A stretch of 64,000 nt of DNA from Trichoderma breve (GCF_028502605.1 NC_079234.1:496001-560000); one strand, 5' to 3'; shown: positions 1 through 12,023, numbered from the stretch's first letter. Notes: generated from the sequence alone by a model not told the origin. Made by a program: numbers and translations.

Positions 1-479
1 CGTCGGGGATCCGATCTAACCAATGCAGTCAAAGCTTTACATTCATCCACGAACCTCTGTTTTACCTGAAATGGCTTGGTTCGATGCTATTTCAGACTTA
101 AATAGCCTCGTCCTTGTCCCGCAACGAACTGCCGGAGAACATTTGTAATGCCTATAGTCGTTTGAATAGTGGCATACCAAGGATCAGCTACCTGTCACGC
201 TAATTAGGACCCATCGATAACCGAGGGCCGGAGAATAGTGAAACTTGGCTCCTCATTAGTCTTCGATATGCTTGTCAATATTCTCCTGCGTATGGCTGCC
301 TATTGCAGATTTACCCATGCAGTGATTCGCTGTACCCCTGAACATGTATTGCCAGATTTGGAAATACCCAGCTATGAAACGGAGATGATTGTTGGTAATG
401 TACTGCCGTTATAGGAAATATCTAGTCATCAAAGACAGAGACTGTGATCTACTCGTTGGATATAACAAAGTTCTCTACG
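1..479. other. Upstream spacer before carboxylesterase
   Basis: No coding feature is visible here. Open frames are short and lack fungal splice context. The last part is the promoter of the downstream esterase gene. Confidence 0.5.
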
Positions 480-487
480 TATATAAA
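480..487 (+). promoter_or_regulatory. TATA box of carboxylesterase gene
   Basis: A TATATAAA motif lies about 70 nt upstream of the esterase start codon at 558, a normal distance for a strongly regulated fungal secretory gene. Confidence 0.5.
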
Positions 488-557
488 TGCCACAATCACT
501 TGCCCTTCATATGCTCAAAGTCTTCACATCAGAGTCGGATCCGGAAGACGCCTCAAG

Positions 558-2331
558 ATGCACAGATTCGATATTCTTCTGCTTTCCACCCTTGCATTGG
601 GAGCTCATGCCACGAGCCATCCATCTCTGCCAATTGTTGATTTGGGATACCAAGTCCATCGTGCCATATCATACAATGTCCGTCCCTGTCACATATCCAG
701 TCACTCCTTAGGCTAACCAACTCTCTAGGACACAATCAAGGCCTACAACTTCACCAACATCCCTTACGCTGAGCCACCGGTAGGATCTCTACGCTGGAGA
801 GCTCCCATCCCACCCAAGGGCGTCAAAAAGACCATACAGGATGGCAGCATTGGCAAAATCTGCCCCCAAACTTCCCCTAACTGGACAATCACCGCGATAC
901 AGTTTGCAACTGCATGGGCAACGAACCAGCTTTCGTCTTTCAACTACACCGAGGCTGAGAAAATCGCCAACAGCACTCCTCAGACCACAGATCCGCGAAC
1001 TACAGAAGACTGTTTGGTCTTAGATGTGATTGTTCCCAAAGCTGTCTTGGATAAAAAGAAGTCCCACGGTAAAAAAGCTCCTGTTCTAGTATGGATTTAT
1101 GTAAGTAAATCTGACATCACATTTCTTGCTCAACAGCAGCTAACGACATAACCAGGGAGGAGGGTACGTAAGCGGATCAAAGGAGTCGTGGGGCAGTCCC
1201 AATCGTATCATCTCTGCTTCTCAAGAGGACGGAAGCGATGGAATTATCTGGGTCGCCATGAATTACCGCCTCGGCGCGTTTGGCTTTCTTGCAGGACCTA
1301 CGATGCAAAAGGACGGCACAGCCAACGCAGGATTGTACGATCAGCGCCTTGCTCTGCAATGGGTGCAGGAGAATATTGCCAAGTTCGGTGGAGACCCTGA
1401 CAACGTCACTGTCATGGGCGAATCAGCTGGTGCAGGATCCATCATGTTCCATCTCCTTGCCCAGGGAGGCAAACAACCCGTTCCATTCAAGAGAGCGATT
1501 GTACAGTCTATACCGCTGACCGTCTTGATTGACCCCGCGCAGCAAGAGAGCAGCTTTCAAAAGTTTCTGAAAATCCTCAATGTCAAGTCGTTGAAGGAAG
1601 CCAGACGACTGCCTTCGAGTGCCCTCATCGCCGCCAATGTCCAACAGATTGGAGCTGAGCCGTATAATGAGTTTGCCTTTAGCCCTTCTGTTGACAATGT
1701 CTACATTCCTGGTCCACCTGCCAAGTTGCTGCTTGAAGGTGCATTCGCCAAGGGCATTCCGTTGTTGTCCTCTCATACGAGCTTCGAGGGTACGTTATTC
1801 ACTGATCCTCGGACTATTGGAAATGAAACGGCATTGGCAAACAGACTTCAAACTATTTATCCGCTCATGGAAGAAAAAGACCTCAACTACGTGCTCAACA
1901 CTCTATATCCCGCCGTTTATGATGGCTCTCATCCGTACGCAACTAGTGTTGACAGAAACATCTTGATGGCGAACGAGATGTACTTTGCTACTGCCCACCA
2001 AGCCCTGCTTCAAACTACTATCCATCGTGGAACAGAAGTGCATGCATGGGAATTTTCAGTGCCGCCGGCTATCCATGGAAGCGACATTGCATATACATTC
2101 TATGACGGCGCTGCAGGTGTAGATCCTCATGTTGCTAGCATCATGCAGCATGCTATTGCTGGATTCGCAAAGTGCGGAGAGCCTGATGCCGGGCCGCTGG
2201 GATTCGCATTTCCTCGCTATGGAAAGCAGGCGACGACGGTCAATCTCAACATTAATTCCTCCGTCACTGTTTCCGACCCGACGTGGAATAACAGAACTTT
2301 GTGGCTGGCGCAGACCTCGTGGATTGGGTGA
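558..2331 (+). CDS. Secreted type-B carboxylesterase/lipase
   Basis: Predicted secreted alpha/beta-hydrolase of the type-B carboxylesterase family, which hydrolyses carboxylic esters. Exons 558-677, 729-1100 and 1156-2331 give 555 aa, a normal family length. Residues 1-18 form a signal peptide ending GAHA. The PPVGSLRWRAP block is typical of the family N-terminus. The oxyanion GGG is at 165-167, the nucleophile is Ser254 in GESAGAG, the acid is probably Glu375 (TSFEG) and the histidine is His471 (AIHGSDIAY). Seeing the whole triad suggests an active enzyme. Intron 1 uses a weak donor (GTCCGT), but only this choice joins the signal-peptide exon to the NFTNIPYAEPP segment in frame. Intron 2 has a GTAAGT donor. 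The physiological substrate cannot be told from sequence. Confidence 0.9.
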
Positions 2332-2617
2332 GCTTGTGAAGCAGAGACAGAAGCGTGTCCAAGTGTGAGACTGGAGACGGAGTTTACATGTACTGTTGTG
2401 GTTCATATTCAGACTGTATTAATTGTGGTGTAGGAGATGGCATAGATCTACCCTTCGTATTTTAGACTTCAATTTATGAACTTTATTCTGCTATACTGGG
2501 AACCATGGTTCTGAATTACATCATGAGGAAACCACCTCGTTAGAATCACAAGTTTAAACCACTAGGTAGAAAACTGAACAATCAAGCAACTCCTTGAGGT
2601 CGCATCTGCATTGCGCG

Positions 2618-3611
2618 TTACTTGGCCGCCGCAGCAGTATTCAGAAATAAAGCAGGATCCAGTCCCGCATTAGATACCTTCAAAGCCTCCGTGATTTGCT
2701 TCTTAAATGAAGGATGTTTCAACCCTGATTTGTACTGACATCCAGTACGTGTCGCATATTTGAACTTCTGCATTTTTTCCTTCAGTACTTGGCATGTAAT
2801 ATTTGCCCATAGCTCTGACGACTCTGATGCAGGAAGCTGGTGTAGAAGTAGGTTGTATTTGAGAAAACCAAAGTTCTGCGCTCTGCATTCCCAACAAAGG
2901 GTTTCGTCTTGCAGCTCCTTTTCCACGGTAAAGAGGTACTTTAATTGTTCCTTCATCAAAATTGTCCGCTTCTCTTCTATGGCATCTACCGTTTCTGTCA
3001 GTAATGAAACAAAATAGGAATGAACAATACAGCCCTAGGTACTTACGGAGGATCTGCTGAGGAACAGGGATACCGTAGCTGGACACTTTCTTTAAAGAGT
3101 GAATTATCGCAGCTTGTGTTAACCAAGAGAACTTGTCCTTCAACTGAAAGACTGAACATATGAAAATCTTCCTGGACAAATCGATCCATGTGTTCGATGC
3201 TGACCAAAAGTCGTTATTTGAACCCCACTGTTGAGCAAAATGTGCGATTGGGTCGCTGCATTGCAAATCATCGGCAATGATGGCAACTTGTGTCATCGTG
3301 GCGAGTGATAATTCCTTCGGGAGCTTGTGGAGTTGTGCGTGAACGATGCGCAGAACAATCTCAAAGGCGTCGGGATCGAACATGGGATCGAACTTCTAAT
3401 GGCGAAGCCCATCTGATACTTGTGGTGTAGCCTCACTGAAGCATCCCTGCAGCACCTTCTTTGCACGAATAGATGCTAAAGTGAGATGCTTCATGGACGT
3501 TTTGAACGTCACTTGGGATGGCTCATTCTTGTCATCGCCTTCGGCCGTGATTCTGGGGAGAATAATCAGCGTGTCTCCATCTGGATCGATGTCAACGTGA
3601 CGAGAAGTCAT
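2618..3611 (-). pseudogene. BTB/POZ-domain protein, interrupted by a nonsense codon
   Basis: Paralogue of the BTB/POZ gene at 4596-5834. Without the stop, exons 3611-3047 and 2994-2618 (intron 3046-2995, GTAAGT donor) would give a 313-codon frame. It starts MTSRHVDIDPDGDTLIIL, like MSHNLIDIVADGDTLIII in the paralogue. A TAG codon at 3398-3396 interrupts it after SDGLRH, exactly where the paralogue has Trp (SDGLLHW). The frame continues immediately as KFDPMFDPDAFEIVLRIVHA, matching the paralogue without a gap. No intron could remove the stop without breaking the alignment. BTB domains mediate dimerisation or Cul3 binding; this copy can only make a 71-aa fragment unless translation restarts at Met 3383. 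Confidence 0.75.
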
Positions 3612-4595
3612 GGTTGCTGCAGTCGGTGGTGTTGCCAGAAAAGAAGCTTCAAGGAAAGAAGATGCTGAATTATGCGTTTGATGGAGTTGCACTTCAGCAA
3701 TTAACTTGTGCTAGCTGCTCGCTGCCTGAGGCAGCTTTTCTTCTGCATTGATTAGTCATCCGCATTGTGCATGCATTTTTGGACTTGACAGCTGTTTGGC
3801 ATTTCGTCCGATGTCTTTCTGTCAGAAGTCGTTGTCGTTGGAGGTTGTTCTTTGAAGCCAGACAATTGGTCTGCAACTGTTCCCAATTTAGCGCAATGTC
3901 AAACTACATTTTAGTCCCTGTATTCATATGGGACGCTAGTAATGACATAGACGTTAAATCTCCACTTGTTTCCGACGCCGTGGAAGGTACATACTTATCT
4001 ACCATAAGAGCAATCAATACCAGACTTCACTGCTGTCATCACAGAAGGGAGTGCTTCCTTATCTAGTACCTCAACTCGAACATTTAGCAATACGGAGACT
4101 AAGTAGTACAGAAGATTCGTTGTAATGAGATGGAGAGAAAACAATGGTTACCTACCTGATTCTTCTATCTGGTTGCATCAGCTGCTGTTACTGCCTTCTT
4201 CTAGTACAGCTACTATCGTTACATTCTTCACATACCAAGCCATAGGTAGTATCTGCAACAATCACTACTTACCTGTAAACATAAAATACGTGATATGGCA
4301 TAGCTACATAGGTAGCTTAGGACACTGAATCGCGGCTGCCTCCACGAAATTGATGTTAGATAGCGGTTTATGTTCTGTTGATCAATTTGCCTTTATTACT
4401 AGGTCCAATTATAGGTGCGTGATATCTACCTCATTACATTAATGTTGAATTCTCATCAATTTCGAGCATATGATCCTAAACGATGATATTTCTTAACCCA
4501 ATGTCAGCATTTCTTTCGCTCATGATTGATGGCCCCATTGCATGCCAGAACTAATAAAGGCTGCTGATTGCTGAATTTCAAGTTTGACAGCATAT
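3612..4595. other. Spacer between BTB paralogues
   Basis: About 1 kb holding the upstream region of the interrupted BTB copy and the 3' region of the intact one. It is AT-rich, with only short open frames on both strands. I see no gene, tRNA or repeat. Confidence 0.4.
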
Positions 4596-5834
4596 TCAGC
4601 GAAGCTTTAATTTCGGAATGTTTGTGTAAAAGTGCTTTATGAAGTGATTGATATCTTCCTCCAAAGAGGGATGCAGTCCGTGTTGCTTGTGTGAAGCTTT
4701 ACACAAGTCTCTGTAATCCACTTGTGGATAGGCAAAACATTTGACCTTTATATCAAGTTGCTTCAGAGATTCATTAGTCAGCTCTTTCGAAGAATCCATG
4801 GGAAGATTATTCGCATGCATGTTGACGTGCATTAACCCGAGGCTTCCAGCTCTGCATGAGAGACAGAGCCTAGGGTTTTTATACTTTTCGGCAATTGTTA
4901 GCAATCTTCTCAATCTCCTTCTCAATAAATCCTTGCGAGCATTATCTATGGCATCTTTCATCTTTGTTAGCTTTCAATTGCAATCTGTAATCGAAGATTC
5001 TCACCTAAGGCGTCGGGAGAAATGGGCAATCCAAAGACCGGCATGGAACCAGTTGAGCTGAGGATCGCCTGCAATGTCGAGCTTTCATAGAGCCCTTTCA
5101 ACCCAAACACTGTACTTATCAAAATACACCTTGCCAAGTCTACGTTTATCTCTTCTGGTGGCTTGATTGCCAACTTTTTCGCCCACAACGAGGCGAAGAA
5201 GTCAACCGACTCTTGGCATTGCAAATCATCCACAATGGCTGCAATATTCGCTAACTGTTCGAGCGTTACCTCTTCAGGAACCTTTTTGTTCTGTGCATGA
5301 ACTATTCGCATCACCGTCTCAAAAGCTGTTGGGTCAAAAATAGGTGCAAGCTGCCAGTGAAGAAGGCCATCGGATTCATGCGGCGTGGATTCTTTAAAGG
5401 GACCTTGTAAAACAGCCTTTGCACGAGGAGAGGCCAGTACCAGATGCCTCATCGAAACTCTGAAATGAAATATTTCTTGACTAGCTTCGGTGGTACCAGT
5501 CTCTGGCTCTATTGAGCTTTAGTATTCGAGGGTCCAGCGAGCTGGGTTACCCAAGCCGTTGACACTTACCTGCATGGGATCCATCTGATAACTTCAGTCT
5601 CTTTGCAGCGCGGATAGACTCATTTGCTGTTGTCCCAGTTTCCTGATTTGCGATAACTTTCAGGTCCGTGATAGTCTCAACATCTGCCCAATCTTTCTCG
5701 CCATCCACTACAGATTCTTCATCTACCACAGCTCCCACGTCAGACACGGAACCCCCTGTGTCTGAACCATCCCCAACTGGAATGATTATCAACGTGTCGC
5801 CGTCGGCAACGATATCAATGAGATTGTGAGACAT
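4596..5834 (-). CDS. BTB/POZ-domain protein
   Basis: Predicted fungal BTB/POZ protein of 375 aa from exons 5834-5570, 5508-5005 and 4954-4596. The introns are 5569-5509 (GTAAGT) and 5004-4955 (GTGAGA). The acceptor ending GATGAAAG was chosen because nearer AGs put the next exon out of frame. The N-terminus carries the DGDTLIII strand. An acidic, low-complexity stretch follows at roughly residues 25-85. The BTB-like core contains RHLVLASPRAKAVLQG and then AFETVMRIVHAQNKKVPEEV. The C-terminal third has a CxxC pair (LCLSC), also present in the neighbouring paralogue as LCWEC. Fungal accessory genomes often carry families of such proteins of unknown function. The tandem paralogue at 2618-3611 shows a local duplication. 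No partner can be inferred. Confidence 0.75.
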
Positions 5835-7744
5835 GACTGTTTTAACTGGCGGCCTGTCAATGTCGAGATTGCGGAGACAGAAATGGCGGCAACGCGGATA
5901 AAAGGGGAGTAACTAGTTCTGTGGATTATTTCGCTCTCTTTGATTAGTCAGCCGTCATTAACCGGATCTCGGGATTCAAGATCATGAGTAATCTATAACT
6001 CTATCGTATTTCCAGCCCTCAATCTCCAAATTCCCCATCACGAATCTGCTTGCTTACGAGTTTCTATGTCTGTTGCAACATGTTATGTAAACAACATAAG
6101 TAAATATGCACTTGTCCTAAAATAGAGCCACTGCTAACTAAGGCGAATAACCACTAATACTAACAAGATTGCATTCGACCAGTCATATCTTCATATAAAT
6201 CGCCACTCTTTACGAGTTACTATATTTGACTAAAAGCCAGTATTCAAGCCAATCAATGCCATGTCTCTACCATAAGAGAAACAGATATTCATGTCAAAAC
6301 CCACTTTCCTCAAGCAGCAGACAGTCACGAGCCATTTCATCCATTCAGCTTCTCCAAGCTAGTGGCAAAACGGTAGTACTTCTGGCTGCCCTTGGTCTTG
6401 GCTGAAGACAATCTGCAGCAAGGACTCTGCTGGGTCCGGAGGTACCTCCGGTGCATCCTGACCAATAGAAACCAAAGAAATGCCACAACTTTCAACTTCA
6501 GATGACCGACTATCAGGGGGTATATGACCTCAATGATGCAATGGGCACTGCCTCATACTTTCTTAGGCCTTCTTGGTACCTCTCAGCCTTTGGTGACACA
6601 AGGGAGGCAAGAAGAACCCAAATCCCTCAGTCTCTGATATAACATATATCTTCCCAAAGCAGCAAGCCTGTGTCTCCGGAACCTGTCCGCAAATTGCTTT
6701 GCCTAAACTTCTTTCATATGAATTCCGCAACAAGGGGTGACTGGTGGGCAACCCTTATAGGCCTAAGACGACGCGTTCTCGTAAGATATCAAGTTACACA
6801 TGGCTTAGCTTCTGTGTAACTATTCCAAGGGTCACCAATGGATATCCAGAGGTGAAGCATGATACGTGTCATGGCTGTAATAATGTGCCCACCCCTGACA
6901 CACATGGCTCAAGGATGGGAATCCTAGAGGGGGGAGGGATATAAAATGGCCTCATCCCCCCCAGGAGGATGTTGAGAACTCTCTTCTTCAGCATCTCCTC
7001 TTGATATCCATCAGAGTCCAGAGGGCTTGGCAAACTACCCCCTGCTTTTTTACTATTTAGATTACCTGCCACATTTCAGTTATCTTTCTCTGTCATCTAT
7101 TAATCATCTGAGAAGTCTCACATACCGCTGTTGACTTTATCGTCTACGCGCGTACGCCGCTCATCAAGTTGCTCAAAACGGGGCCACCCCCAGAATATGG
7201 TCACCATCCTGCCATCCATGGATCTTCACCCTTGTCCAGTTGCCAATAGTTTGTCTGTGGGCAAGGTATAAGTACGGATACTCCCTCCCTCCCTGGCTAA
7301 CTTGACAATGTTCATTCTGCAGGCCTGACTGCCAGTTTTTGTGGATTGAGTCATTGACTCTTCACGAGTCTGCCTTGTCTTCACCAAGACAGAAATGTCA
7401 CCAGGTTGGGCAGCAACCCTAATCACAGAGTCTCCATCTTCATCAAGGTCTTTGAGAGGAGCAGGTGAATATCATAAAAACGAAAATCAATTGAGTGACA
7501 ATCTGACATCCTAGTTAAACTAATATCCTGAACAAAGGGAAAATAGGCACACAAATTTTCTTAGATTCCACACCAAATCAACCAAACATGAGGTTTGATT
7601 GTGCATCGAACCATTCAAAGCTCTCCAGAGCTGCAACCCCCGGTACTGATGCAGAAAGCATCCTTCTCCTCCTCCCTAACACCATTGTGGCCCTTGTGGC
7701 ACACCATTTTGTATCGTGGCAGCCCTGGAATCGTGTCCCACGGC
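5835..7744. other. Gene-poor spacer with an orphan promoter-like stretch
   Basis: No convincing protein gene. The AT-rich first kilobase has short frames only. From about 6930 there is a plus-strand TATA motif, a pyrimidine-rich stretch and, at about 7267-7321, a well-formed intron-like segment (branch GGCTAACT, acceptor TTCTGCAG), but any frame read across it ends within a few codons. Confidence 0.4.
6940..6946 (+). promoter_or_regulatory. TATA motif without an assigned gene
   Basis: TATAAAA is preceded by a G-rich tract and followed by a CT-rich stretch (ACTCTCTTCTTCAGC) that resembles a fungal transcription start. No long plus-strand frame follows. It could drive a noncoding transcript or be the remnant of an LTR. 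Confidence 0.25.
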
Positions 7745-8680
7745 TTATTGGCCGGGATCGTTGCCATCACCGTAAGTGTAGTTGTTGGTGCCCGAGGACT
7801 CACCCTGCGAATAGTTGGGGAAGAGCATCGGGTCGAACATGAGCAGAGAGGGATCGATGTTCGTCAGGTCCCCCTGCCACGCATCATCCTGGAATTCTTG
7901 CTGAAATGGATCCTGGAAGCCACCTTGGGATACTTGAAAGCCATCCGGAGATATTTCTGGGTAGATATCCATCAAACCCTCTTCGAAGATGTCTGGATAG
8001 TCGTCTGGGAAGACACCCAGATAGGGGTTCTCGTAGGCGTCCACAGTGACGTCCTGGAAGATGTTTGGGTAATCTTGCATCTGAAGGGAGAGATCATTGA
8101 AGTTGAATTCAAGCCCATCTTCAGGGGGTGCAACCGTGGGTGGCAGAACAGGAGGAGCTGTGGTCGTGGCCGTGGCAGTGGCCGTGGCCGGGGCCTGATT
8201 CGCATGGCTGCTCTTTGATTTTTTGCGAGGGTCTACCTTGCACATGCCACATCTCACGATGAGCCAGATAACGTCTTGTCGAACGATGCCGCAGTATTTC
8301 TTGCTGACTCGTCTCCATGTTGCATCCCACCCCAGGTGGTCTTTGATGTGTACTGACTCCACAGTTCGGAGAATTTCATCCACTGTAACGACAATCCTGT
8401 CACTCTCCTTGCCATTTCGTGCCTTGGCCAGGAGTTGCTGACGATTTGCGTCCCATCGGTAGGTCTTGTGAGCGTAGTTGCGTCGGCTGTAATCCTTCTG
8501 ACAGGTGGGCTTGACGCTGGGATCACTGAGCCACCTGACCAGATTATGCTTCTCAATGGCAGGAATACGTTTTTTATTCGGATTATTTTTGAGATACTCC
8601 GCGAACGACTCGGGTATCCCAGGCATTCTACTGAACGGGTAATAATCTTGTAGTTGAGATTTCTTCTTGATCCACTGCAT
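7745..8680 (-). CDS. Protein with integrase-type HHCC zinc-binding domain; 5' end uncertain
   Basis: At least 311 aa from the Met at 8680. Residues His111, His115, Cys144 and Cys147 form H-x3-H-x28-C-x2-C, the zinc-binding signature of retroviral and retrotransposon integrases (H2C2). No catalytic integrase core (D,D-35-E), reverse transcriptase or LTR is present, so this looks like a host gene derived from a transposon rather than a live element. The C-terminal half is low-complexity: an Ala/Thr/Pro stretch (ATATATATTTAPP), then an acidic, aromatic region rich in DD, F and P that resembles an activation domain. A different frame directly upstream (8879-8681) encodes protein-like sequence (RALRQLEKSLERMGIEDEI). 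The real gene may start there and be joined by an unrecognised intron, or the gene may be frameshifted. Confidence 0.6.
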   Translation of the reverse strand: MQWIKKKSQLQDYYPFSRMPGIPESFAEYLKNNPNKKRIPAIEKHNLVRWLSDPSVKPTCQKDYSRRNYAHKTYRWDANRQQLLAKARNGKESDRIVVTVDEILRTVESVHIKDHLGWDATWRRVSKKYCGIVRQDVIWLIVRCGMCKVDPRKKSKSSHANQAPATATATATTTAPPVLPPTVAPPEDGLEFNFNDLSLQMQDYPNIFQDVTVDAYENPYLGVFPDDYPDIFEEGLMDIYPEISPDGFQVSQGGFQDPFQQEFQDDAWQGDLTNIDPSLLMFDPMLFPNYSQGESSGTNNYTYGDGNDPGQ

Positions 8681-9126
8681 TGCAAATCAAAGCTTTCTCC
8701 TTAATCGTAGCAAAACCATCCTCGATCTCATCCTCGATTCCCATCCTTTCTAAAGACTTTTCCAACTGTCTCAGAGCTCGAACAACCCATTGTGAACTCG
8801 AATCAACTTCAATTATTGACGGCGAGAGTACGCACCCCATAAAGCGGCGCCTCTCGACGGCGGGAGTACAAATGACCAATCAACGGCGTCCAAATTTCAT
8901 GTCTGAGATTGTGATGCAAAAAGGAAAGCCACGCCAGGGCAGCCATGCTTAAATAGATTGATTTAATATCCTAGAACGTGTACTAGTGGTCCCAGAACCG
9001 ATGAGACCTGGAAAATTGTCTCAAGATTGAAGAGATCTGGCGGTGCATGCGTACAAGACATCTTGTTAGCTGAAAAGAGGCCTTGTATGATATGTGATAG
9101 ATCCACACACTCCTACAATTTAAGTT

Positions 9127-9170
9127 GAAAATAAAAATAAAAATAAAAATAATAAAATGATAAAATAATA
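9127..9170. repeat. AAAAT-rich simple repeat
   Basis: Tandem AAAAT units degrade into AATAAAATGATAAAATAATA. This is a plain microsatellite in a spacer. Confidence 0.6.
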
Positions 9171-10280
9171 GCAGGAATTTAATCAGACGTCATTAAATTT
9201 CGTAGATCCTTACGAGTACGTAGCAATTCCTTGAGAGGGGAGTGCGCAGAGTGGAAGCCGCCTCTCCGTTAATATTATCATCAACCAAATTACCATGACA
9301 GCACAAAGTATTAGCTTGGCCATAACTTTTCTACTTTTGGACGAACCGCTACATCAGACAACATATGCGATTCGATTGGCGTGATTCATGTCGTGGATTG
9401 CTTCCCGGCTTGGTTTAACGAGCAACAGACGATACATCTTTTACACCGCACTGAGGTGCTATTCTTTCTTTTTTCCCTTCTTTTTATTTTAATTTTTTAT
9501 GTTTCACTTGTATGGGTAAACCATGTGCACACATGATGCTTTCTTTCCGCACCAGGCTTTATTTATACAGCACCGCGGTACAGCGGTGCTACTGCCCAAG
9601 CAAATATTGAGCGACTCTTGCGTAATTGAGCTTGATGAATACAGATTTTTTTTCCCTCTTGGCCATCTATAATGAAATTGAATTGAAGATTTTATTTGAC
9701 CAGAACTCCAGGTGCAAGAGCACGTTTTGGCGGGAGAAAGCACACAAGCTTTATGCCCCTTGTAAAATCAGGGTCCACGGCCCGAAGAACAAGGGTTTAC
9801 GATCTGCGTTTTTTGGAGTTTGTATCAATTTTTGCTTCTTCCACTAAATTGCGGCATTAATTTACAGAGAAAATGTCTTGGGTCCCTTTGGTTTGAAGTT
9901 TAGCAAGCAGAAGCATCTTGTCGGTGTGCATCTGATGCGAGGGATGAACGGGGAGACGGAAGAGCTTCAGAGCAGATGTCACATTACAGAGTGCTGCAGT
10001 TATTACCATTTTATAGGTGTACATACGATGTTCATAAAATATTAGTACCATGTAGTATAAACGTATAAACTGAAGCATCTTGTCAAGAGGAGCTGCACCG
10101 CATAGGGATTCAGCCCATAGCCACTATTCGCTTCACCGGCCAATGCTGCCCAACGAAGCTCTCGTATTTTATTCGCATCCAAAGCCCAGCCTCTCCTCTG
10201 CAGTCCTATTCCTAAACCAGCAAGGCGTCTAATTGTAGCTTAATTGTAACCTCAGACTCTACCATTTTTTGTTACTCTCG

Positions 10281-10330
10281 CCTTCGCTACTTCGCTGCTT
10301 CGCTACTTCGCTATCGTCGTTGCTTCGCTA
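10281..10330. repeat. CTTCGCTAC-type tandem repeat
   Basis: About five imperfect copies of a 7-9-bp unit (CTTCGCTAC, TTCGCTGCTT, TTCGCTATCG). Simple repeat; no coding context. Confidence 0.5.
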
Positions 10331-12023
10331 TCATCGTTTACCGTCCTCTTGGGAGTGTGTCATCTTAGCAACCGTGAAGCTTGTTTCACCTTAACCGATT
10401 TCCTGGATCCGGCGATTAATTTTACGGCGTCCGATCGCAGTGAGAGACAAGATCTATCAGGATCGCGAGACCATTTAGATCGCCCGTGTCCACAAAGAGT
10501 CTAGAATCCCGGCAATCATTACTCTTTGGTGAACCAACAAACCCACATAACATAACGTAACACTATTCAGACTTGTCGCGGGCTATCGCCAAGACTGGAA
10601 TCCCAGAATCTCCCTTGGCGATCTGGTGATGCCCTGAATGCGGGGAACTGAGCCGTGGGCGAAACACCAGGTCTTACCGAAAGAATGACATCGGGTAGAC
10701 AAGGCTCTACGCGTGGATCCGCGGTACGAGTATTGCTGGCGCGACTGCATCAAAGTACGAGTACCTATACGTTATTTTGGGGGCCAGCTTGGGCGCCTCT
10801 TACTCGGTGAAGCCTCATAGGTTTATGCGAGGTGAGTTGTTCACGCGTCGACCCTTGTTGTGTCTGACATTTGTCCACCACACTTATCAGCCGCTGCTCT
10901 ATCGATTATTGGGTAAAGCGGGTTGAAAAATAAAAGGGACCGCAAAATGAAGACGAGTATGTGCATACATGAGGAGGACAAGAGCACCATTCTAGATGAG
11001 CTTAACATGGTGGGTATGTGCGGATAATCTGTCTCTGTATGCTGATCATTGGTCGACTCTCTCTCTCTTTCTCTTTTTTTTTTCTGATAGCTTGTGTGGG
11101 TGATTTTGGCGTCATATTCGTGAGTATTTTTACTTTGTTAATACGATCGCATGTAGATAATTTCCGTTGTAGGACCCCTCCAGGATGCGATTTTGGATCG
11201 CGGTTTTGTTACCCTGTATTACTTCTGAAGAGGACGTAGTCTAGCTAATACAAGCTTTTGCCTCAAGATATATAACAAAATGAAGAAGAATTCAACAGTA
11301 ATTTGCCAAAGAGAAGCGTATCATTCATGTAAAGTAGTGACCATCGAATTTTTGGCTCCAATGGCTCCTAATTGGTACACCAGGACCGAGGGCACCAGCC
11401 CAAGAGCACTAGAAGTATCTGAGATCACCAGAGGGACACGGAGGAGGATGTTAGAAAATTTGGATGGAATTCTTTCTTAATTAAAGCCAACTATTTCAAA
11501 CTTGGAGGTTAGTTTGTAGTAGTTTTGCGCCATGAGCGTTGGTGGCACCCATGTGCTATCCGCCCGCAATCCTCCACTTCCCTTGCGACGGTAAGCAGAA
11601 GCAATAGCTCCATCAACTCCATCTGGCAAAGTAATCAATCTGAAGCTGGCAGCTATTCTTTTATCTGTTCCTTTATCTATTCCTTCATCTTTCTATCATT
11701 TTATTGTCTTCGACTCTATTCCCCCTCTGCACGGCTTCATCGCGATTCATTCCGGCTGTGTAGGAGGAAAAAAGACGCCGATCATCGCCAATTCCGCCTA
11801 ACCTGGACCAGAGTCAGTGACGTCAACGCTGCGATCCAGCTCCAAGCAATGATTCTGACGTCGGCGGCAAGATCAAGGCCCAGCTGAAAATGGATACCAG
11901 ATACGAGTATATGGCTGCCATGATGGCATCTTTTCTTTATAGGTGAGAGAATATTCTTCAAAGTGCATCATTTTGCGTTAGCGATAGACTCTTAACACAC
12001 ATGGGACGTTCCTCCAGTTCGAA

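Larger units (their letters stand above)
8880..12023. other. 3-kb spacer without recognisable genes
   Basis: Only short frames occur on both strands. Contents noted are an A-rich simple repeat (9127-9170), a CTTCGCTAC-type tandem repeat (10281-10330) and a small perfect inverted repeat (10585-10593 with 10614-10622). The last few hundred bases are presumably the promoter and leader of the gene starting at 12024. Confidence 0.4.

Noticed and set aside
7226..7470. Minus-strand frame with DLDEDGDSVIRVAA, resembling the DGDTLII start of the two BTB proteins
   Set aside because: Similarity covers about ten residues only, and nothing BTB-like follows on the strand. I could not support a third, decayed BTB copy.
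7595..8218. 207-codon plus-strand frame
   Set aside because: Antisense shadow of the zinc-finger gene. Its repetitive Val/Leu/Ile and GRGRG pattern mirrors the acidic and Ala/Thr codons of the real gene.
11280..11480. 66-codon frame starting MKKNSTVICQ
   Set aside because: No conserved pattern or regulatory support; likely chance in a spacer.
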